Shown in pieces: positions 43,352 through 53,071 of a stretch of 64,000 nucleotides of DNA. Position numbers and translations under genes: made by a program. This DNA is from Geothermobacter hydrogeniphilus (GTDB lineage Bacteria > Desulfobacterota > Desulfuromonadia > Desulfuromonadales > Geothermobacteraceae). Numbering within the stretch: position 1 is the stretch's first letter; each line of letters opens with the position of its first letter. Under the pieces are notes generated by a model, which was not told where the DNA came from, made no database searches, and worked only from the letters and a program-made list of their open reading frames with translations. The DNA lies in NCBI RefSeq assembly GCF_002898515.1, contig NZ_PPFX01000009.1:16149-80148 (forward strand), given 5' to 3'.

Positions 43352-44095
43352 TTACGGATTCAGATATTCCGCGATACGAATGACGACGCGACGGTTACGG
43401 GCCCGGCCCTGCTGGGTTGAATTCGCGGCCGGGGGGTGATCTTCTCCGACTCCGACCACCTCCATCGGCGGAGCGGAGGCACCAAGCCGGTCCACAAGTG
43501 CCTGTCGAACAACCTCGGCACGTCGTTGTGACAGACGCCTGTTATAGGCGGCCGGGCCGACGCTGTCGGTGTGCCCTTCGATAATCACTCTTCTATGCGG
43601 ATGGTGGCGGATAAATGCTACACCACGCTCAAATTCTCGTTCGCTCCCCTCCTGCAGAACACTTTCACCGGTGCGAAAAAGTACCTGCAACTCGAGTTGC
43701 GGCAACTCCTTGCGGGCAGAAACGGCCGTTTCCGATGCCGGCGGGCATCCACGGTCATCGACATTGCTGTCAACGACGGTCCCCGGGCATCTGTCCGTGC
43801 CGTCAGGAACCCCGTCGCCATCACCATCAGGCGGACAACCGTCGAGACCGACCGGCAACCCCGGCAGGGTATCGGGACAGCGGTCGAGGTGATCAAAAAC
43901 GCCGTCACGGTCGGCATCCAGGGGACAGCCGTCAGCCCCGACCCTGACGGTGGCGGAGGAATCGGGGCAACGATCCGCACTGTCGGGAACCCCGTCCCCG
44001 TCACGGTCGGCGACAGGAACTGCTGGTGATGTCACCGGAGCGGCGCATCCGCTGACCAGCAACACCAGCAACAGCGAGAGAAGCAAACGCGACAA
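43352..44095 (-). CDS. OmpA-family outer-membrane lipoprotein with thrombospondin type 3 repeats
   Basis: I chose a TTG at 44095, preceded by GAGGAGG at 8 bases, which gives a lipoprotein signal (SRLLLSLLLVLLVSGC). An ATG at 44116 directly after the oppB stop would put acidic residues before it. The mature Cys is at about residue 17. Residues about 30-120 are acidic calcium-binding TSP3 repeats (DRDGDGVPDSADRCP, DADRDGVFDHLDRCP, DGDGDGVPDGTDRCP). Residues about 140-247 are the OmpA C-terminal domain (RRVIIEGHTDSVGPAAYNRRLSQRRAEVV), which binds peptidoglycan. It probably links the outer membrane to the cell wall. It is the gene after oppB in the operon. Confidence 0.88.
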   Translation of the reverse strand: MSRLLLSLLLVLLVSGCAAPVTSPAVPVADRDGDGVPDSADRCPDSSATVRVGADGCPLDADRDGVFDHLDRCPDTLPGLPVGLDGCPPDGDGDGVPDGTDRCPGTVVDSNVDDRGCPPASETAVSARKELPQLELQVLFRTGESVLQEGSEREFERGVAFIRHHPHRRVIIEGHTDSVGPAAYNRRLSQRRAEVVRQALVDRLGASAPPMEVVGVGEDHPPAANSTQQGRARNRRVVIRIAEYLNP

Positions 44096-44116
44096 AACAG
44101 AGTCCTCCTCAACCAT

Positions 44117-45091
44117 TCATGAACGGCGGATGCGTGGATCCGCCATGGCATAACTGATATCGGCCAGCAGGTTGCCGACCAGGGTCAAAATCGCGCCAAT
44201 AACCAGAACACCCATAATCAACGGGTAATCGCGCATCATCACCCCGTCATAAAAGAGCTTTCCCATCCCCGGGATGGCAAAGATCGTTTCAAAAATGACA
44301 CTGCCGCCGATCAGCCCGGGGACGGACAACCCGAGGAGAGTGATCACCGGCAACAGGGCGTTGCGCAGGGCATGACGGTAAATCACCACCCGTTCGGAAA
44401 GACCCTTGGCCCGGGCGGTGAGGATATAGTCCTGCCGGACCACTTCGAGCATGTTGGATCGCATGTAGCGTGAAAATCCCGCCAGGCCGCCGAACGCTGA
44501 AACAAAAACCGGCAGAATCAGATGATGAACCAGGTCCCAGATACGGGCGGAGAAACTGAGATATTCATGGCCGAGGGAACGGATACCGGCAATCGGAAAG
44601 AGGCCGAGGCGGACACCGCCGTAATCCATCAGCAGCAGGGCCAGCCAGAAAGACGGCATGGCGAAACCGATGAAGACAAAGACCGTTGTCGCCCGATCAA
44701 ACAGTGAATTTCGCCTGGTCGCCGACAGGATGCCGATGGGGATGGCAACGGCCAGGATCAGGATGATCGACAGCAGGTTGATGATGATGGTGATCGGCAG
44801 ACGTTCCCTGATCTTCTCCATCACCGGTCGGTGATCGAGTGAAAAGGATTCACCGAAATCGAGGCGCGACAAGCGCCCGAGCCATTGACCGTACTGAACA
44901 TAGAGCGGCTGGTCGAGACCGTACTGGGCCCGCAGCCTCTCCTGCAGCTCGACACTGGCGTCGGGGTTGAGATCGGTCTGCATATCGGTCGGCTCACCTG
45001 GAGCCAGGTGGATGACGACAAAGGAGATCAGGGTAATGCCGATCAGCAGCGGGATCATCATCAGCAGGCGCTTGGCAAGAAATCTCAGCAT
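44117..45091 (-). CDS. Peptide ABC transporter permease, OppB/DppB type
   Basis: It has 324 residues. The N-terminal OppB signature is present ([34 protein letters not shown]), followed by a large periplasmic loop ([20 protein letters not shown]) and a BPD_transp_1 domain with an EAA loop ([28 protein letters not shown]). It forms the membrane channel with the OppC-type partner at 41732. It lies 27 bases after the binding-protein gene. Its stop abuts the ATG at 44116, so downstream expression is linked. Confidence 0.92.
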   Translation of the reverse strand: MLRFLAKRLLMMIPLLIGITLISFVVIHLAPGEPTDMQTDLNPDASVELQERLRAQYGLDQPLYVQYGQWLGRLSRLDFGESFSLDHRPVMEKIRERLPITIIINLLSIILILAVAIPIGILSATRRNSLFDRATTVFVFIGFAMPSFWLALLLMDYGGVRLGLFPIAGIRSLGHEYLSFSARIWDLVHHLILPVFVSAFGGLAGFSRYMRSNMLEVVRQDYILTARAKGLSERVVIYRHALRNALLPVITLLGLSVPGLIGGSVIFETIFAIPGMGKLFYDGVMMRDYPLIMGVLVIGAILTLVGNLLADISYAMADPRIRRS

Positions 45092-45118
45092 CGGCAGCTC
45101 CCTTGAAGGCGGCGGCTG

Positions 45119-46750
45119 TCAGCGGGCATATTTCTGCTCCTCTTCAGGAACATACCAACGAATGAAATTGTGGGTGATACCGGCCGGCGCGGGCTCGATT
45201 CCGTGCAGTCGGCGCGCCACCACCGGCAACGACTCGGCCACGTAAAGAAAAGTGTAGGGCTGCTCTTCGGCAAGGATTTCCTGGAAGCGGTCGTAGATCT
45301 TTTTCCGTTTTTCCTGGTCAAAGGTGCGTCTCCCCTCCTCCAGCAACCGATCCACTTCGGCGTTCCTGAAGTGAATGAAGTTCAACTCCCGGGTGCCGGT
45401 CTTGCTGGAATGCCAGATATTGTACTGGTCGGGTTCCGGACCTCCGGCCCAGCCGAGGATACAGGCGTCGAAATTGCCGGCATGGATGAAATCCTTCAGA
45501 AAGGCAGCCCATTCGATCACCCGCAGCTTGACCGAGACACCGACCTCCCGGAAACGCTGCTGCATGATCTCACCCGTCTTGATGCGCAGATCGTTACCCT
45601 GATTGGTGATAATGGTAAACTGCAGCGGCCGGCCGTCCTTGTCGAGAATGCCGTCACCGTCACTGTCATGCCATCCCGCCTCGGCCAGCAACGCCCGCGC
45701 TTTATCAGGATCATAGGGGTAGCGTTTTACATTGGGATTGTAGACCCAGGTATCCGGTTTATAGGGGCCGGTCGCGGCCTGACCAAGTCCCAGCAGGACC
45801 CCTTCGATAATTTCCTGTTTATTGATGGCGTAAGAAAGCGCCTGGCGCACCCGGCGATCCTTGAACAGCGGTCTTTCAAGATTATAGCCAAGATAGGTAT
45901 AGCTGAAAGCGAGATAGCGATATTTGTTGAAACGACGCTCGAAGGCGAGAGTGTCTGTCTGGGTCTGGTACTGGATGGGAGACAGATCCATGTAATCGAG
46001 GTCCCCGTTGCGCAGCAGCAGAAACTGGGTGGTCTGATCCGGGATGACCCGATAGACAACGCGCTTCAGGAAGGGACGACCTTCGAAATAATCGGGATTG
46101 GCCTCCACCACGACCTTCTCCCCCGATTGCCACTCGGTGAAAACAAAGGGGCCGGTTCCAATCGGATGCCGCGAAAGGGGACTCTTGGTGATCGGCACCC
46201 CATCAAGCAGATGCTTCGGCAGAATCCTCATTGCCCAGCTGCCGAGCGCCGGAGCATAAGGCTTGTCGTAGGTGACCCGGAACGTGTAATCGTCGGGAGC
46301 CTCGGCATGTTTGACCTGTTTGTAGGATTCCGCGTAAGCGGTCGGCGTGTCGGGATCAATGTAAAGCCGGTAGGTGAACATCACGTCGGCAGAGGTGAAC
46401 GGGGCCCCGTCGTGCCACTTCACCCCCTTGCGCAAATGAAACGTGATGGTCAGGTTGTCGGGCGAGATATCCCAGGATTCAGCCAGTTCGCCTTCGAGCT
46501 TCAGATTCTTGTCGTAGCGCACCAGGCCGTTGTAAACCAGGCCGTTGATTTCCGATGAGGCACTGTCGGTCGCCAGAATCGGCAACAGGTTGCTGGGCTC
46601 GCCGATCGACGCCTCGATGAAGGTGTCGCCATAGGCCGGCTTGGCATCCGCGTCCGACTCGGGAACAAAACCTTCGTCAGGCTGACAGCCGGAAAGCAAT
46701 AACACCATCATCAGCAACACCAGCAATACAGATACTGATTTACGGATCAT
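45119..46750 (-). CDS. Peptide-binding lipoprotein (solute-binding protein family 5)
   Basis: It captures peptides or similar solutes in the periplasm for the OppB/OppC-type permeases. The protein has 543 residues. A lipoprotein signal ends LLLSGC (Cys at about 22). The family pattern is present: GEPSNLLPILATDSASSEI near the N-terminus, LAESWDISPDNLTITFHLRKGVKWHDG, and the C-terminal lobe with a DGDGI segment. The substrate is not clear from sequence. It lies 4 bases before the LolA/LolB-like gene's end (46755) and 27 bases from oppB. The absence of OppD/F nearby is notable; the ATPase must come from elsewhere. Confidence 0.9.
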   Translation of the reverse strand: MIRKSVSVLLVLLMMVLLLSGCQPDEGFVPESDADAKPAYGDTFIEASIGEPSNLLPILATDSASSEINGLVYNGLVRYDKNLKLEGELAESWDISPDNLTITFHLRKGVKWHDGAPFTSADVMFTYRLYIDPDTPTAYAESYKQVKHAEAPDDYTFRVTYDKPYAPALGSWAMRILPKHLLDGVPITKSPLSRHPIGTGPFVFTEWQSGEKVVVEANPDYFEGRPFLKRVVYRVIPDQTTQFLLLRNGDLDYMDLSPIQYQTQTDTLAFERRFNKYRYLAFSYTYLGYNLERPLFKDRRVRQALSYAINKQEIIEGVLLGLGQAATGPYKPDTWVYNPNVKRYPYDPDKARALLAEAGWHDSDGDGILDKDGRPLQFTIITNQGNDLRIKTGEIMQQRFREVGVSVKLRVIEWAAFLKDFIHAGNFDACILGWAGGPEPDQYNIWHSSKTGTRELNFIHFRNAEVDRLLEEGRRTFDQEKRKKIYDRFQEILAEEQPYTFLYVAESLPVVARRLHGIEPAPAGITHNFIRWYVPEEEQKYAR

Positions 46751-46754
46751 AAAA

Positions 46755-47534
46755 TCAGTCTCCAGGCAACGCGATCAGCTTCGCTCCGGCCGGGCGGACA
46801 AGGACGAAACGCCGCGGATCAAGCTGCGGGTTGATTTCAAGCTGCCGGAACTGGACCTCCAGCAGAATATCACGCTGCGGCAAACGCAGGGAGATGCGAC
46901 GCGGGAAATTCTGCTCGGATGAAAAATCTCCATAGCCTATATCGAGCCAGACAGCACCGCCGCGCGACAGGCGGCAACGAACCAGCCGCAGTTGATTGTC
47001 GAATTGCAGCTCCTGCCGGCGGTCTCCGTCCCCTGACAGAAACAGGAGCGGTCCCGCGGCATCAGCCTGCAACCGTTCAACATTCACCAACAGAGGAACC
47101 TGATAAAGAAGCAGATGCACCAGGTCTTCCAGGCGTAACGGCAGATGGGTGAAACGCTGCAGGTTGCGACCGCTGGCCACACCCTGGTAAAAACGGTTCT
47201 GCCCCGGCACCAGCACCTGCAACTGGCGTCCGTCACTGCTCAACAGCAGCATCGGCGTGCCGAAAAGACTCAGGGTTTCAGCCCGCATCCGGTTCGGCTT
47301 GCTGACCAGCAGAACCTGGGTTGCTCCGAAATTTCGCTGCGGACTTTCAACCCGCACCCTGGCCAGCCCCCGCAGGCTCTGCAGCCTGCGGGCACTGCTT
47401 TCGAGGTGTTGCAGCAATTCCCGGGCGCCGACATCAACAACAGGCGGAGCCGTCGGTCGGGGAACCGCACAGGCCTGCAACAAAATCGGAACAAGACAGA
47501 TCAGGACCAGGCGCACTCTGCCGGCCGAACTCAT
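46755..47534 (-). CDS. LolA/LolB-like outer-membrane lipoprotein (DUF4292-like)
   Basis: It has 259 residues. A lipoprotein signal ends LLQAC at about residue 22. The mature part reads ESSARRLQSLRGLARVRVES, then VLLVSKPNRMRAETLSLFGTPMLLLSSDGRQL, which is the half-barrel strand pattern of LolA/LolB-related proteins. The C-terminal half is beta-rich (RISLRLPQRDILLEVQFRQL). The start overlaps the TPR lipoprotein stop by four bases (ATGA). Lipoprotein handling is one possible role; the family is only partly characterised, so this is inference. Confidence 0.72.
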   Translation of the reverse strand: MSSAGRVRLVLICLVPILLQACAVPRPTAPPVVDVGARELLQHLESSARRLQSLRGLARVRVESPQRNFGATQVLLVSKPNRMRAETLSLFGTPMLLLSSDGRQLQVLVPGQNRFYQGVASGRNLQRFTHLPLRLEDLVHLLLYQVPLLVNVERLQADAAGPLLFLSGDGDRRQELQFDNQLRLVRCRLSRGGAVWLDIGYGDFSSEQNFPRRISLRLPQRDILLEVQFRQLEINPQLDPRRFVLVRPAGAKLIALPGD

Positions 47535-49243
47535 TGCGGCCTCACCTGCTGCAATTTCTCTCTCAGACCCGGCGTTTCCGGCGCTGCCTTGAGCGCGCGG
47601 GAATAAATATCGGCAGCTTTTCCTTTCAACCCGAGAGCGCGGTACACGTCCCCCAGATGCTCAAGAACAACCGGATCTGCGGCAAGTCCCTGCACCGCCT
47701 CCTCAAGACTCTGCCGGGCCTCCTGCAATCGTCCGAGACGGTAATAGATCCAGCCCAGGGTATCCAGGATATGAGGTGCCCGCTTGAGTTGCAACGCCTT
47801 CTGCACCAGGCGGAGAGCCTGCGGCAGGTTGCGATTTTCTTCAGCGAAACCGTAAGCAACGAAATTCATCGCCTCGACATGATCAGGGTCGACGGTGATA
47901 AGCTGCTGCATGGTCAGCATCGCCGCAGCGCGGTCTCCGCTTTGTTCTTCGAGTACACCACGATGATAGAGCAGATCAACGTCATCCGGAAATTTTTTCA
48001 GCCCCTCGTTGACAACCCTGAGCGCAGCGTCCCTGTCTCCGGCATCATTCTGGAGGGAGGCGAGATAATCGTAGAATTCAGCCCGCGCGCCACCGCGGTC
48101 GATCAGTTCCCTGAGCAGCTTGATAGCCTGTTCATTATGACCCAGCTGATGATTCAGGTAACTGCGGTGATACAGAGCATCTCCGAAAAGGTTCGAATCA
48201 TCGGGCACCGAGTTGAAAGCCTCAAGAGCATCGGGCCATTCTTCCTGCTGCTCAAGCGCGGTGCCGAGATAGTAATGAATCTGCGGCAGATCGGAGCGAC
48301 GGTTGAGAATATAACGGAAGCTTTTCGCCGCCAGATCCCAGTTCTTCTGTTCAAGATAGATCAGTCCGGCCTTTCTCCAGGCTTCGAGATCATCCGGCTG
48401 GGCGACCTGTTGCCGGCGGAGAAATTCAAGAGCTTCGTTGAAGCGTTGCTGTTTAACCAGGAGCCGGGCCAGCCGGTGATAAAGCGGCCCCTTGCGGTTG
48501 ACCTGTCCCAGACCTGTCCGGTAGAGATCTTCGGCCCGTCCGTCATCCCGTTGCTTCTCCAGCAAATCACCATATTCGAGATAAACAACCAACAGGTGTG
48601 GGGCGATACGCAGGATATCCCGGTAATAATCACCGGCACGACTGCCGAGTTCCAACTGCCGATAGGCGCGAGCCAGATTGAGACGCGCCGGAATGGAATC
48701 GGGCGCGACCTTGAGCATCTGCTCGAAGGTATCAATAGCCCGCTGCAGTTCACCGTTGCCGATATAGGCAAGCCCTAGATGGAGATAGGACGGTTCCCGC
48801 TCGGGGGCGAGACGAACCGCTTCAGAAAGCGGCTTGATGGCCTGTTCAAACTGCCGTTGGGAATAATAGATGCCGCCGAGCAGCAGATAGGCATCAACCA
48901 GGGAAGCATCCTTGACAAGAGCACTCTCAAGCGCCTGAATCGCTCCCTTGACATTCCTCTGTTCCAGGCGCAAGCGCGCCAGGGAAACCGACAGATAAGC
49001 ATCATCGGGATCAAATTCCATCGCCTTGTCCAGAGAGGCTTCGGCCTGTTCCAGGGCGCCCTCATCGCCGAGCAGGCGACTCTGGGCAAAGTAATAATAG
49101 GACCAGGCTTCGGGATGGTGCAGGCGGGCTGCAAAGGGGACCGGCGCCGGGTCTTCAGGACTTTGACTGTCGATTCCGGGGGTGCATCCGGCCAGCAGGC
49201 AGAGAGAGGTGAACAGGCCGAGGAGCAGAAGTTGTCTGAGCAT
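47531..49243 (-). CDS. TPR-repeat outer-membrane lipoprotein
   Basis: It has 570 residues from an ATG at 49243 with a lipoprotein signal (LLLLGLFTSLCLLAGC). The in-frame start at 49327 would precede the signal with 28 unlikely residues. The ribosome site is weak. From about residue 45 to the end, roughly 14 tetratricopeptide repeats follow with the W-L-G-Y-A-F-A-P pattern (for example AYLLLGGIYYSQRQFEQAI, then VLEHLGDVYRALGLKGKAA). Such proteins are scaffolds for envelope assemblies. It is cotranslated with the LolA/LolB-like lipoprotein, which suggests joint function. Anchoring in the outer membrane is inferred from the signal. Confidence 0.85.
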   Translation of the reverse strand: MLRQLLLLGLFTSLCLLAGCTPGIDSQSPEDPAPVPFAARLHHPEAWSYYYFAQSRLLGDEGALEQAEASLDKAMEFDPDDAYLSVSLARLRLEQRNVKGAIQALESALVKDASLVDAYLLLGGIYYSQRQFEQAIKPLSEAVRLAPEREPSYLHLGLAYIGNGELQRAIDTFEQMLKVAPDSIPARLNLARAYRQLELGSRAGDYYRDILRIAPHLLVVYLEYGDLLEKQRDDGRAEDLYRTGLGQVNRKGPLYHRLARLLVKQQRFNEALEFLRRQQVAQPDDLEAWRKAGLIYLEQKNWDLAAKSFRYILNRRSDLPQIHYYLGTALEQQEEWPDALEAFNSVPDDSNLFGDALYHRSYLNHQLGHNEQAIKLLRELIDRGGARAEFYDYLASLQNDAGDRDAALRVVNEGLKKFPDDVDLLYHRGVLEEQSGDRAAAMLTMQQLITVDPDHVEAMNFVAYGFAEENRNLPQALRLVQKALQLKRAPHILDTLGWIYYRLGRLQEARQSLEEAVQGLAADPVVLEHLGDVYRALGLKGKAADIYSRALKAAPETPGLREKLQQVRPQ

Positions 49244-49317
49244 AACAGCAAGGGGTCCGGAAAGTGGGGGATGACAAGATTCGGGTGGCCAACTACAGTC
49301 ACTCCGGAACACGCCTG

Positions 49318-49347
49318 AATCTAGCACGACAGATCGCTTTCGGTCAA
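49318..49347 (-). promoter_or_regulatory. Possible sigma70 promoter of the TPR lipoprotein gene
   Basis: On the minus strand TTGACC (49347-49342) and TAGATT (49323-49318) are separated by 18 bases, about 75 bases before the gene start. Confidence 0.45.
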
Positions 49348-49563
49348 TTTATCAGGGTCCCGGAAAATCCCCTTTACAGGGACAGGAACTATGTTAACGT
49401 TTGAACAATATCAAGAGTTTATGTCATGTCTGCCGATTGTCCAGCCGATATCAGCAGATCATGCCGATGAACCGGACAGCAAAACAGAACCGGCCCCGTT
49501 GACTTCACCGGCTGTCACCTCGAACTTTTTCGCGACGGCCGGGAAGAATCGGCTATAATTTCT

Positions 49564-49580
49564 AAATTGTTCAACAATTT
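49564..49580. promoter_or_regulatory. 17-bp palindrome, candidate operator of the symporter-phosphatase operon
   Basis: AAATTGTT-C-AACAATTT is a perfect 8+1+8 palindrome, four bases after the TATAAT sequence and 22 bases before the first ATG. A repressor bound here would block the promoter; the protein is unknown. Confidence 0.5.
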
Positions 49581-49601
49581 CCAACGATCAAGAGACCGGC
49601 C

Positions 49602-49844
49602 ATGAAGAAAATGCGGCAACCGTCACAACTGAAAGAAGCCTGGGTGCTCTGTTTCCTGCTCGGCGTGGTCATGCTCAACTACCCGTTTATCCATATCTTC
49701 AATAAAGACGCCACCCTGTTCGGTATCCCCATCCTGATTCTCTACCTGATGGTCGGCTGGCCGCTGTCGATCATGGTGATCTTTCTCTTCACCCGGTTGC
49801 TCGACCGCAACAGCAGCCAACCGGACAACAGGGACCAACCATGA
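49602..49844 (+). CDS. Small membrane protein preceding the sodium symporter (DUF3311-like)
   Basis: It has 80 residues with two hydrophobic helices (about 14-30 and 40-65: ILILYLMVGWPLSIMVIFLFT). Its stop overlaps the start of the next gene (ATGA). Similar small proteins often precede SLC5-type symporters and are thought to help assemble or stabilise them. The first Met has a weak GAGACC upstream. The family name is from memory of context; the role is inferred. Confidence 0.72.
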   Translation: MKKMRQPSQLKEAWVLCFLLGVVMLNYPFIHIFNKDATLFGIPILILYLMVGWPLSIMVIFLFTRLLDRNSSQPDNRDQP

Positions 49845-52800
49845 ACTCTTTCGAACTGGTGGCCCTGGTATCACTTCTTTACCTGGCCCTGCTCTTCATG
49901 GTTGCCTACTATGCCGACCGCAAGCGGGAGCAGGGACAGAGCATCATCTCCAACGCCAACATCTATTCCCTCTCCCTGGCGGTCTACTGTACCTCCTGGA
50001 CCTTCTACGGCAGCGTCGGCCGCGCCGCTACCAGCGGACTCGACTTCCTGACCATCTATCTCGGCCCGACCCTGATCGCTTTTTCCTGGTGGTTCCTGTT
50101 GCGCCGCATGGTGCGCATCAGCAAAGAACAGAATATCGTCAGTATTGCCGACTTCATCTCCTGCCGTTATGGGAAATCGGCGTTCATGGGCGCCATCGTC
50201 ACCATTTTCGCCGTGGTCGGCATCATGCCCTATATCGCCCTGCAGCTCAAAGCGGTTTCACAAACCTTCGATATCCTGACCATTCCAGCCTCCCAGCTCA
50301 GTCACGGATTCAATCATTTCCTCCCGCGCCTGCCTTCCTACATCGATACCGCCTTTGTCGTGGCTCTCTTTCTCGGCCTGTTCGGCGTCCTGTTCGGCGC
50401 CCGTCACCTCGACGCCTCGGAACGTCATGAGGGCCTGGTGGCGGCTATCGCGCTCGAATCATTGATCAAGATTGTCGCCTTTCTGGCTGTGGGAATTTTC
50501 ATCACCTATGGCGCTTTTGATGGTTTTACCGATATCTTCACCCGTTTCGCCGAAAAGTTTCCTGATCGCCACCAACTGCTGCTGATCGACACCGAACAGA
50601 TCCCCTACGTCAAATGGTTCAGCCTGACCTTCATTTCAATGATGGCCTTCATGTTCCTGCCGCGCCAATTTCACATCATGGTGATCGAAAACTCGGATGA
50701 AGAACACATCAAGAAGGCCATGTGGCGTTTCCCGGCCTATATTTTCGCTATCAACCTGTTCGTTATTCCCATCGCCCTCGGCGGCCTGCTGCTCAATAAC
50801 GGGGACGTGACCAATGCCGACTACTTCGTCATCAACCTGCCGCTGCAGACCGGTCACCACTGGCTCGGCATGCTCGCCTACCTTGGCGGCTTTTCAGCGG
50901 CGGCCGGAATGGTCATGGTCTCCTCGGTGGCATTAGCGACCATGATCCTCAATCACCTGATCATGCCGCTGATCCTGAAATTCCAGATCGAAACCCGTGA
51001 TTTCTCGGTGATGCTGATCAACATCAAGCGTTTCGCCATCCTCGCGGTGATCTTTCTCGGCTATCTCTACTACCGGATCATCGGCGAGTCCTACGCGCTG
51101 GTGAACATCGGTCTGATTTCCTTTATCGCCTCCACCCAGTTCGCCCCGGCCCTGATCGGCGGTCTTTACTGGAAACGGGCAACACGACGCGGCGCCGCTC
51201 TCGGACTGATCCTCGGCTTCCTGGTCTGGTTCTACACCCTGCTGATCCCTTCCTTCGTCCGGTCCGGCTGGCTGCACAGCGACATTCTCGAGAACGGGCT
51301 GCTTGGACTGAAATTTCTTCGCCCCCTGGAACTGTTCGGCCTGTCCGGGTTCGATATCTGGTCCCATTCCCTCTTCTGGACCATGTTCTTCAATGTCGGC
51401 GCTTTCCTGACCCTCTCACTCTTTTCGCAACCGACTGAAAGCGAGGAAGAACAGATCGGCAAATTCGTTGATGTCTTCGACAAACGCCTGGAACCCCAGG
51501 AACGGCAACGGATCAGCAAGGCACCGACCGTAGTCGAATTCATTGACCTGATGACCAAGTTCATCGGTGAGAAACAGGCGCATACGGCCATTTCAGAATA
51601 TCTCGGCAATCGTGAAATCGATCTGCGAGGCAGCCTTTCGGAATTTGAGCTGCCGGGGTTGAAACATTTCACCGAGCGCACCCTGGCCGGTTCCGTCGGA
51701 GCCGCCCCGGCGCGCATCATCGTTGAAAACTACCTGGCAACCCGCGGCAGCGAGATGGAAGATGTTTTTGACATCTTCGGCTCGGTGACCATCAGCCGAA
51801 CGGCCAGTCGCGAACAGTTATCCATCCTCTATGAATCGGCCCGGGTGGTCGCCAGCGGCGCGCCACTGAAGAAAATCCTCGATGAAATCCTCGACCTGCT
51901 CGGCGACCAGTTCAAATTCGACCTCTGCGTCATCCGGATCATTGACCATGAGAGCATGACCCTGACGGTGCGCAGTCAAAGGGGAATGAGTTCGGAACAC
52001 CTCGGCCAGTCAGAACGGGAACTGACCATGGAGACCTGCATCGGCCAGACTTTCCTGACCAATTCCCCGGTGGTGGTCAACGACAGTGACTTCATGGATA
52101 AACAGGCAACGGCAGAGATCATCCACCGGGAGGGGATCAAGGCCTTCGCCCACGCGCCGATCACCATCGAAGGAGAACCGATCGGAGTACTGTCGGCCTT
52201 CAGCAAACAGGTCAAAGGCATTTTCACCGATGAATTCGTCGAGCTTTTCACCAGCCTTGCCGGCCAGGTCGGTGTTGCCTGGCGCAACAACCAGCAGACC
52301 GAGCGCCTGATCGAAGCCCATGAACAACAGAAAGAGATGGAAATTGCCAAAACCATTCAGCTCGGCCTGCTGCCCTCCACCGTCCCGCAGCTGCCGGGAA
52401 TTGTCCTGGCCGGCATCTGCGTTCCGGCCAAGGAAGTTGGTGGCGATTATTACGATTACCTGGTGCGCGACGATGGGTCCCTTGACCTGGTGATTGCCGA
52501 TGTTTCCGGGCACAATATCGGCTCAGCCCTGTTGATGGCCGAAACCCGGACTTTCATACGGGCTCAATCCGTCAGCCTGGCAAGCACCGACCTGGTTCTG
52601 GAAGCGTTGAACGAATTTTTCTACGAGGACCTGGGGCAGGCGGAACTCTTTATCACCATGGTGTTCCTCAAGTACCAGCCGCGAACCCGCCTGCTCGAAT
52701 ATTCCAGCGCCGGCCACAACCCACCGATCGTCTACCGGGCCGCCAGCGGCGAGATCGAACGGCTTGACGCCGAAGGACTGATCCTCGGCGTGATCCATGA

Positions 52801-53071
52801 AGTTCGTTTTGAACGCAAACGCCTGGAACTTCAGCCGGGCGACCTGCTGCTGCTGTACACCGACGGGATTACCGAGGCAGAAAACAGCCATGGGGATTTT
52901 TTCGGTGACGAACGCCTCTGCGCCATCATTCCCGAACTTGTAGACCTGGAACCGCAGCAGATCATCGATCAGCTCCTGGAACAGGTCAGGCTCTTCACCG
53001 GGGTGCATAATTTCCGCGACGATATTTCCCTGGTGGTGATGAAGGTCGAAGAAGACACGGGTACCGACTGA
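49841..53071 (+). CDS. Sodium/solute symporter fused to GAF and PP2C (SpoIIE/RsbU-type) phosphatase
   Basis: It has 1076 residues. Residues 1 to about 530 form a SLC5-like symporter of about 13 helices, similar to the N-terminal half of CbrA-type sensors (LYLALLFMVAYYADRK, then SIADFISCRYGKS). A short STAC-like linker follows (VVEFIDLMTKFIGEKQAH, LPGLKHFTERTLAGSVG). Residues about 660-825 are a GAF domain (ILDEILDLLGDQFKFD). Residues about 845-1070 are a PP2C phosphatase with the metal-binding motifs GGDYYDYL and VIADVSGHNIGSALLMAE, and DGITEAENSHG and DDISLVVMK at the end. The phosphatase probably acts on the STAS protein encoded downstream. Solute uptake or sensing would then control partner switching; the solute is unknown. 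Confidence 0.9.
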   Translation: MNSFELVALVSLLYLALLFMVAYYADRKREQGQSIISNANIYSLSLAVYCTSWTFYGSVGRAATSGLDFLTIYLGPTLIAFSWWFLLRRMVRISKEQNIVSIADFISCRYGKSAFMGAIVTIFAVVGIMPYIALQLKAVSQTFDILTIPASQLSHGFNHFLPRLPSYIDTAFVVALFLGLFGVLFGARHLDASERHEGLVAAIALESLIKIVAFLAVGIFITYGAFDGFTDIFTRFAEKFPDRHQLLLIDTEQIPYVKWFSLTFISMMAFMFLPRQFHIMVIENSDEEHIKKAMWRFPAYIFAINLFVIPIALGGLLLNNGDVTNADYFVINLPLQTGHHWLGMLAYLGGFSAAAGMVMVSSVALATMILNHLIMPLILKFQIETRDFSVMLINIKRFAILAVIFLGYLYYRIIGESYALVNIGLISFIASTQFAPALIGGLYWKRATRRGAALGLILGFLVWFYTLLIPSFVRSGWLHSDILENGLLGLKFLRPLELFGLSGFDIWSHSLFWTMFFNVGAFLTLSLFSQPTESEEEQIGKFVDVFDKRLEPQERQRISKAPTVVEFIDLMTKFIGEKQAHTAISEYLGNREIDLRGSLSEFELPGLKHFTERTLAGSVGAAPARIIVENYLATRGSEMEDVFDIFGSVTISRTASREQLSILYESARVVASGAPLKKILDEILDLLGDQFKFDLCVIRIIDHESMTLTVRSQRGMSSEHLGQSERELTMETCIGQTFLTNSPVVVNDSDFMDKQATAEIIHREGIKAFAHAPITIEGEPIGVLSAFSKQVKGIFTDEFVELFTSLAGQVGVAWRNNQQTERLIEAHEQQKEMEIAKTIQLGLLPSTVPQLPGIVLAGICVPAKEVGGDYYDYLVRDDGSLDLVIADVSGHNIGSALLMAETRTFIRAQSVSLASTDLVLEALNEFFYEDLGQAELFITMVFLKYQPRTRLLEYSSAGHNPPIVYRAASGEIERLDAEGLILGVIHEVRFERKRLELQPGDLLLLYTDGITEAENSHGDFFGDERLCAIIPELVDLEPQQIIDQLLEQVRLFTGVHNFRDDISLVVMKVEEDTGTD

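Larger units (their letters stand above)
49244..49601. other. Divergent intergenic region with promoters and a palindrome
   Basis: This 358-base gap lies between the TPR lipoprotein (minus) and the small membrane protein (plus). It holds TTGACC/TAGATT for the minus gene (49318-49347), a TATAAT at 49554-49559 without a good -35 on the plus strand, and a 17-bp palindrome at 49564-49580. No ORF with a ribosome site is seen. Confidence 0.6.
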
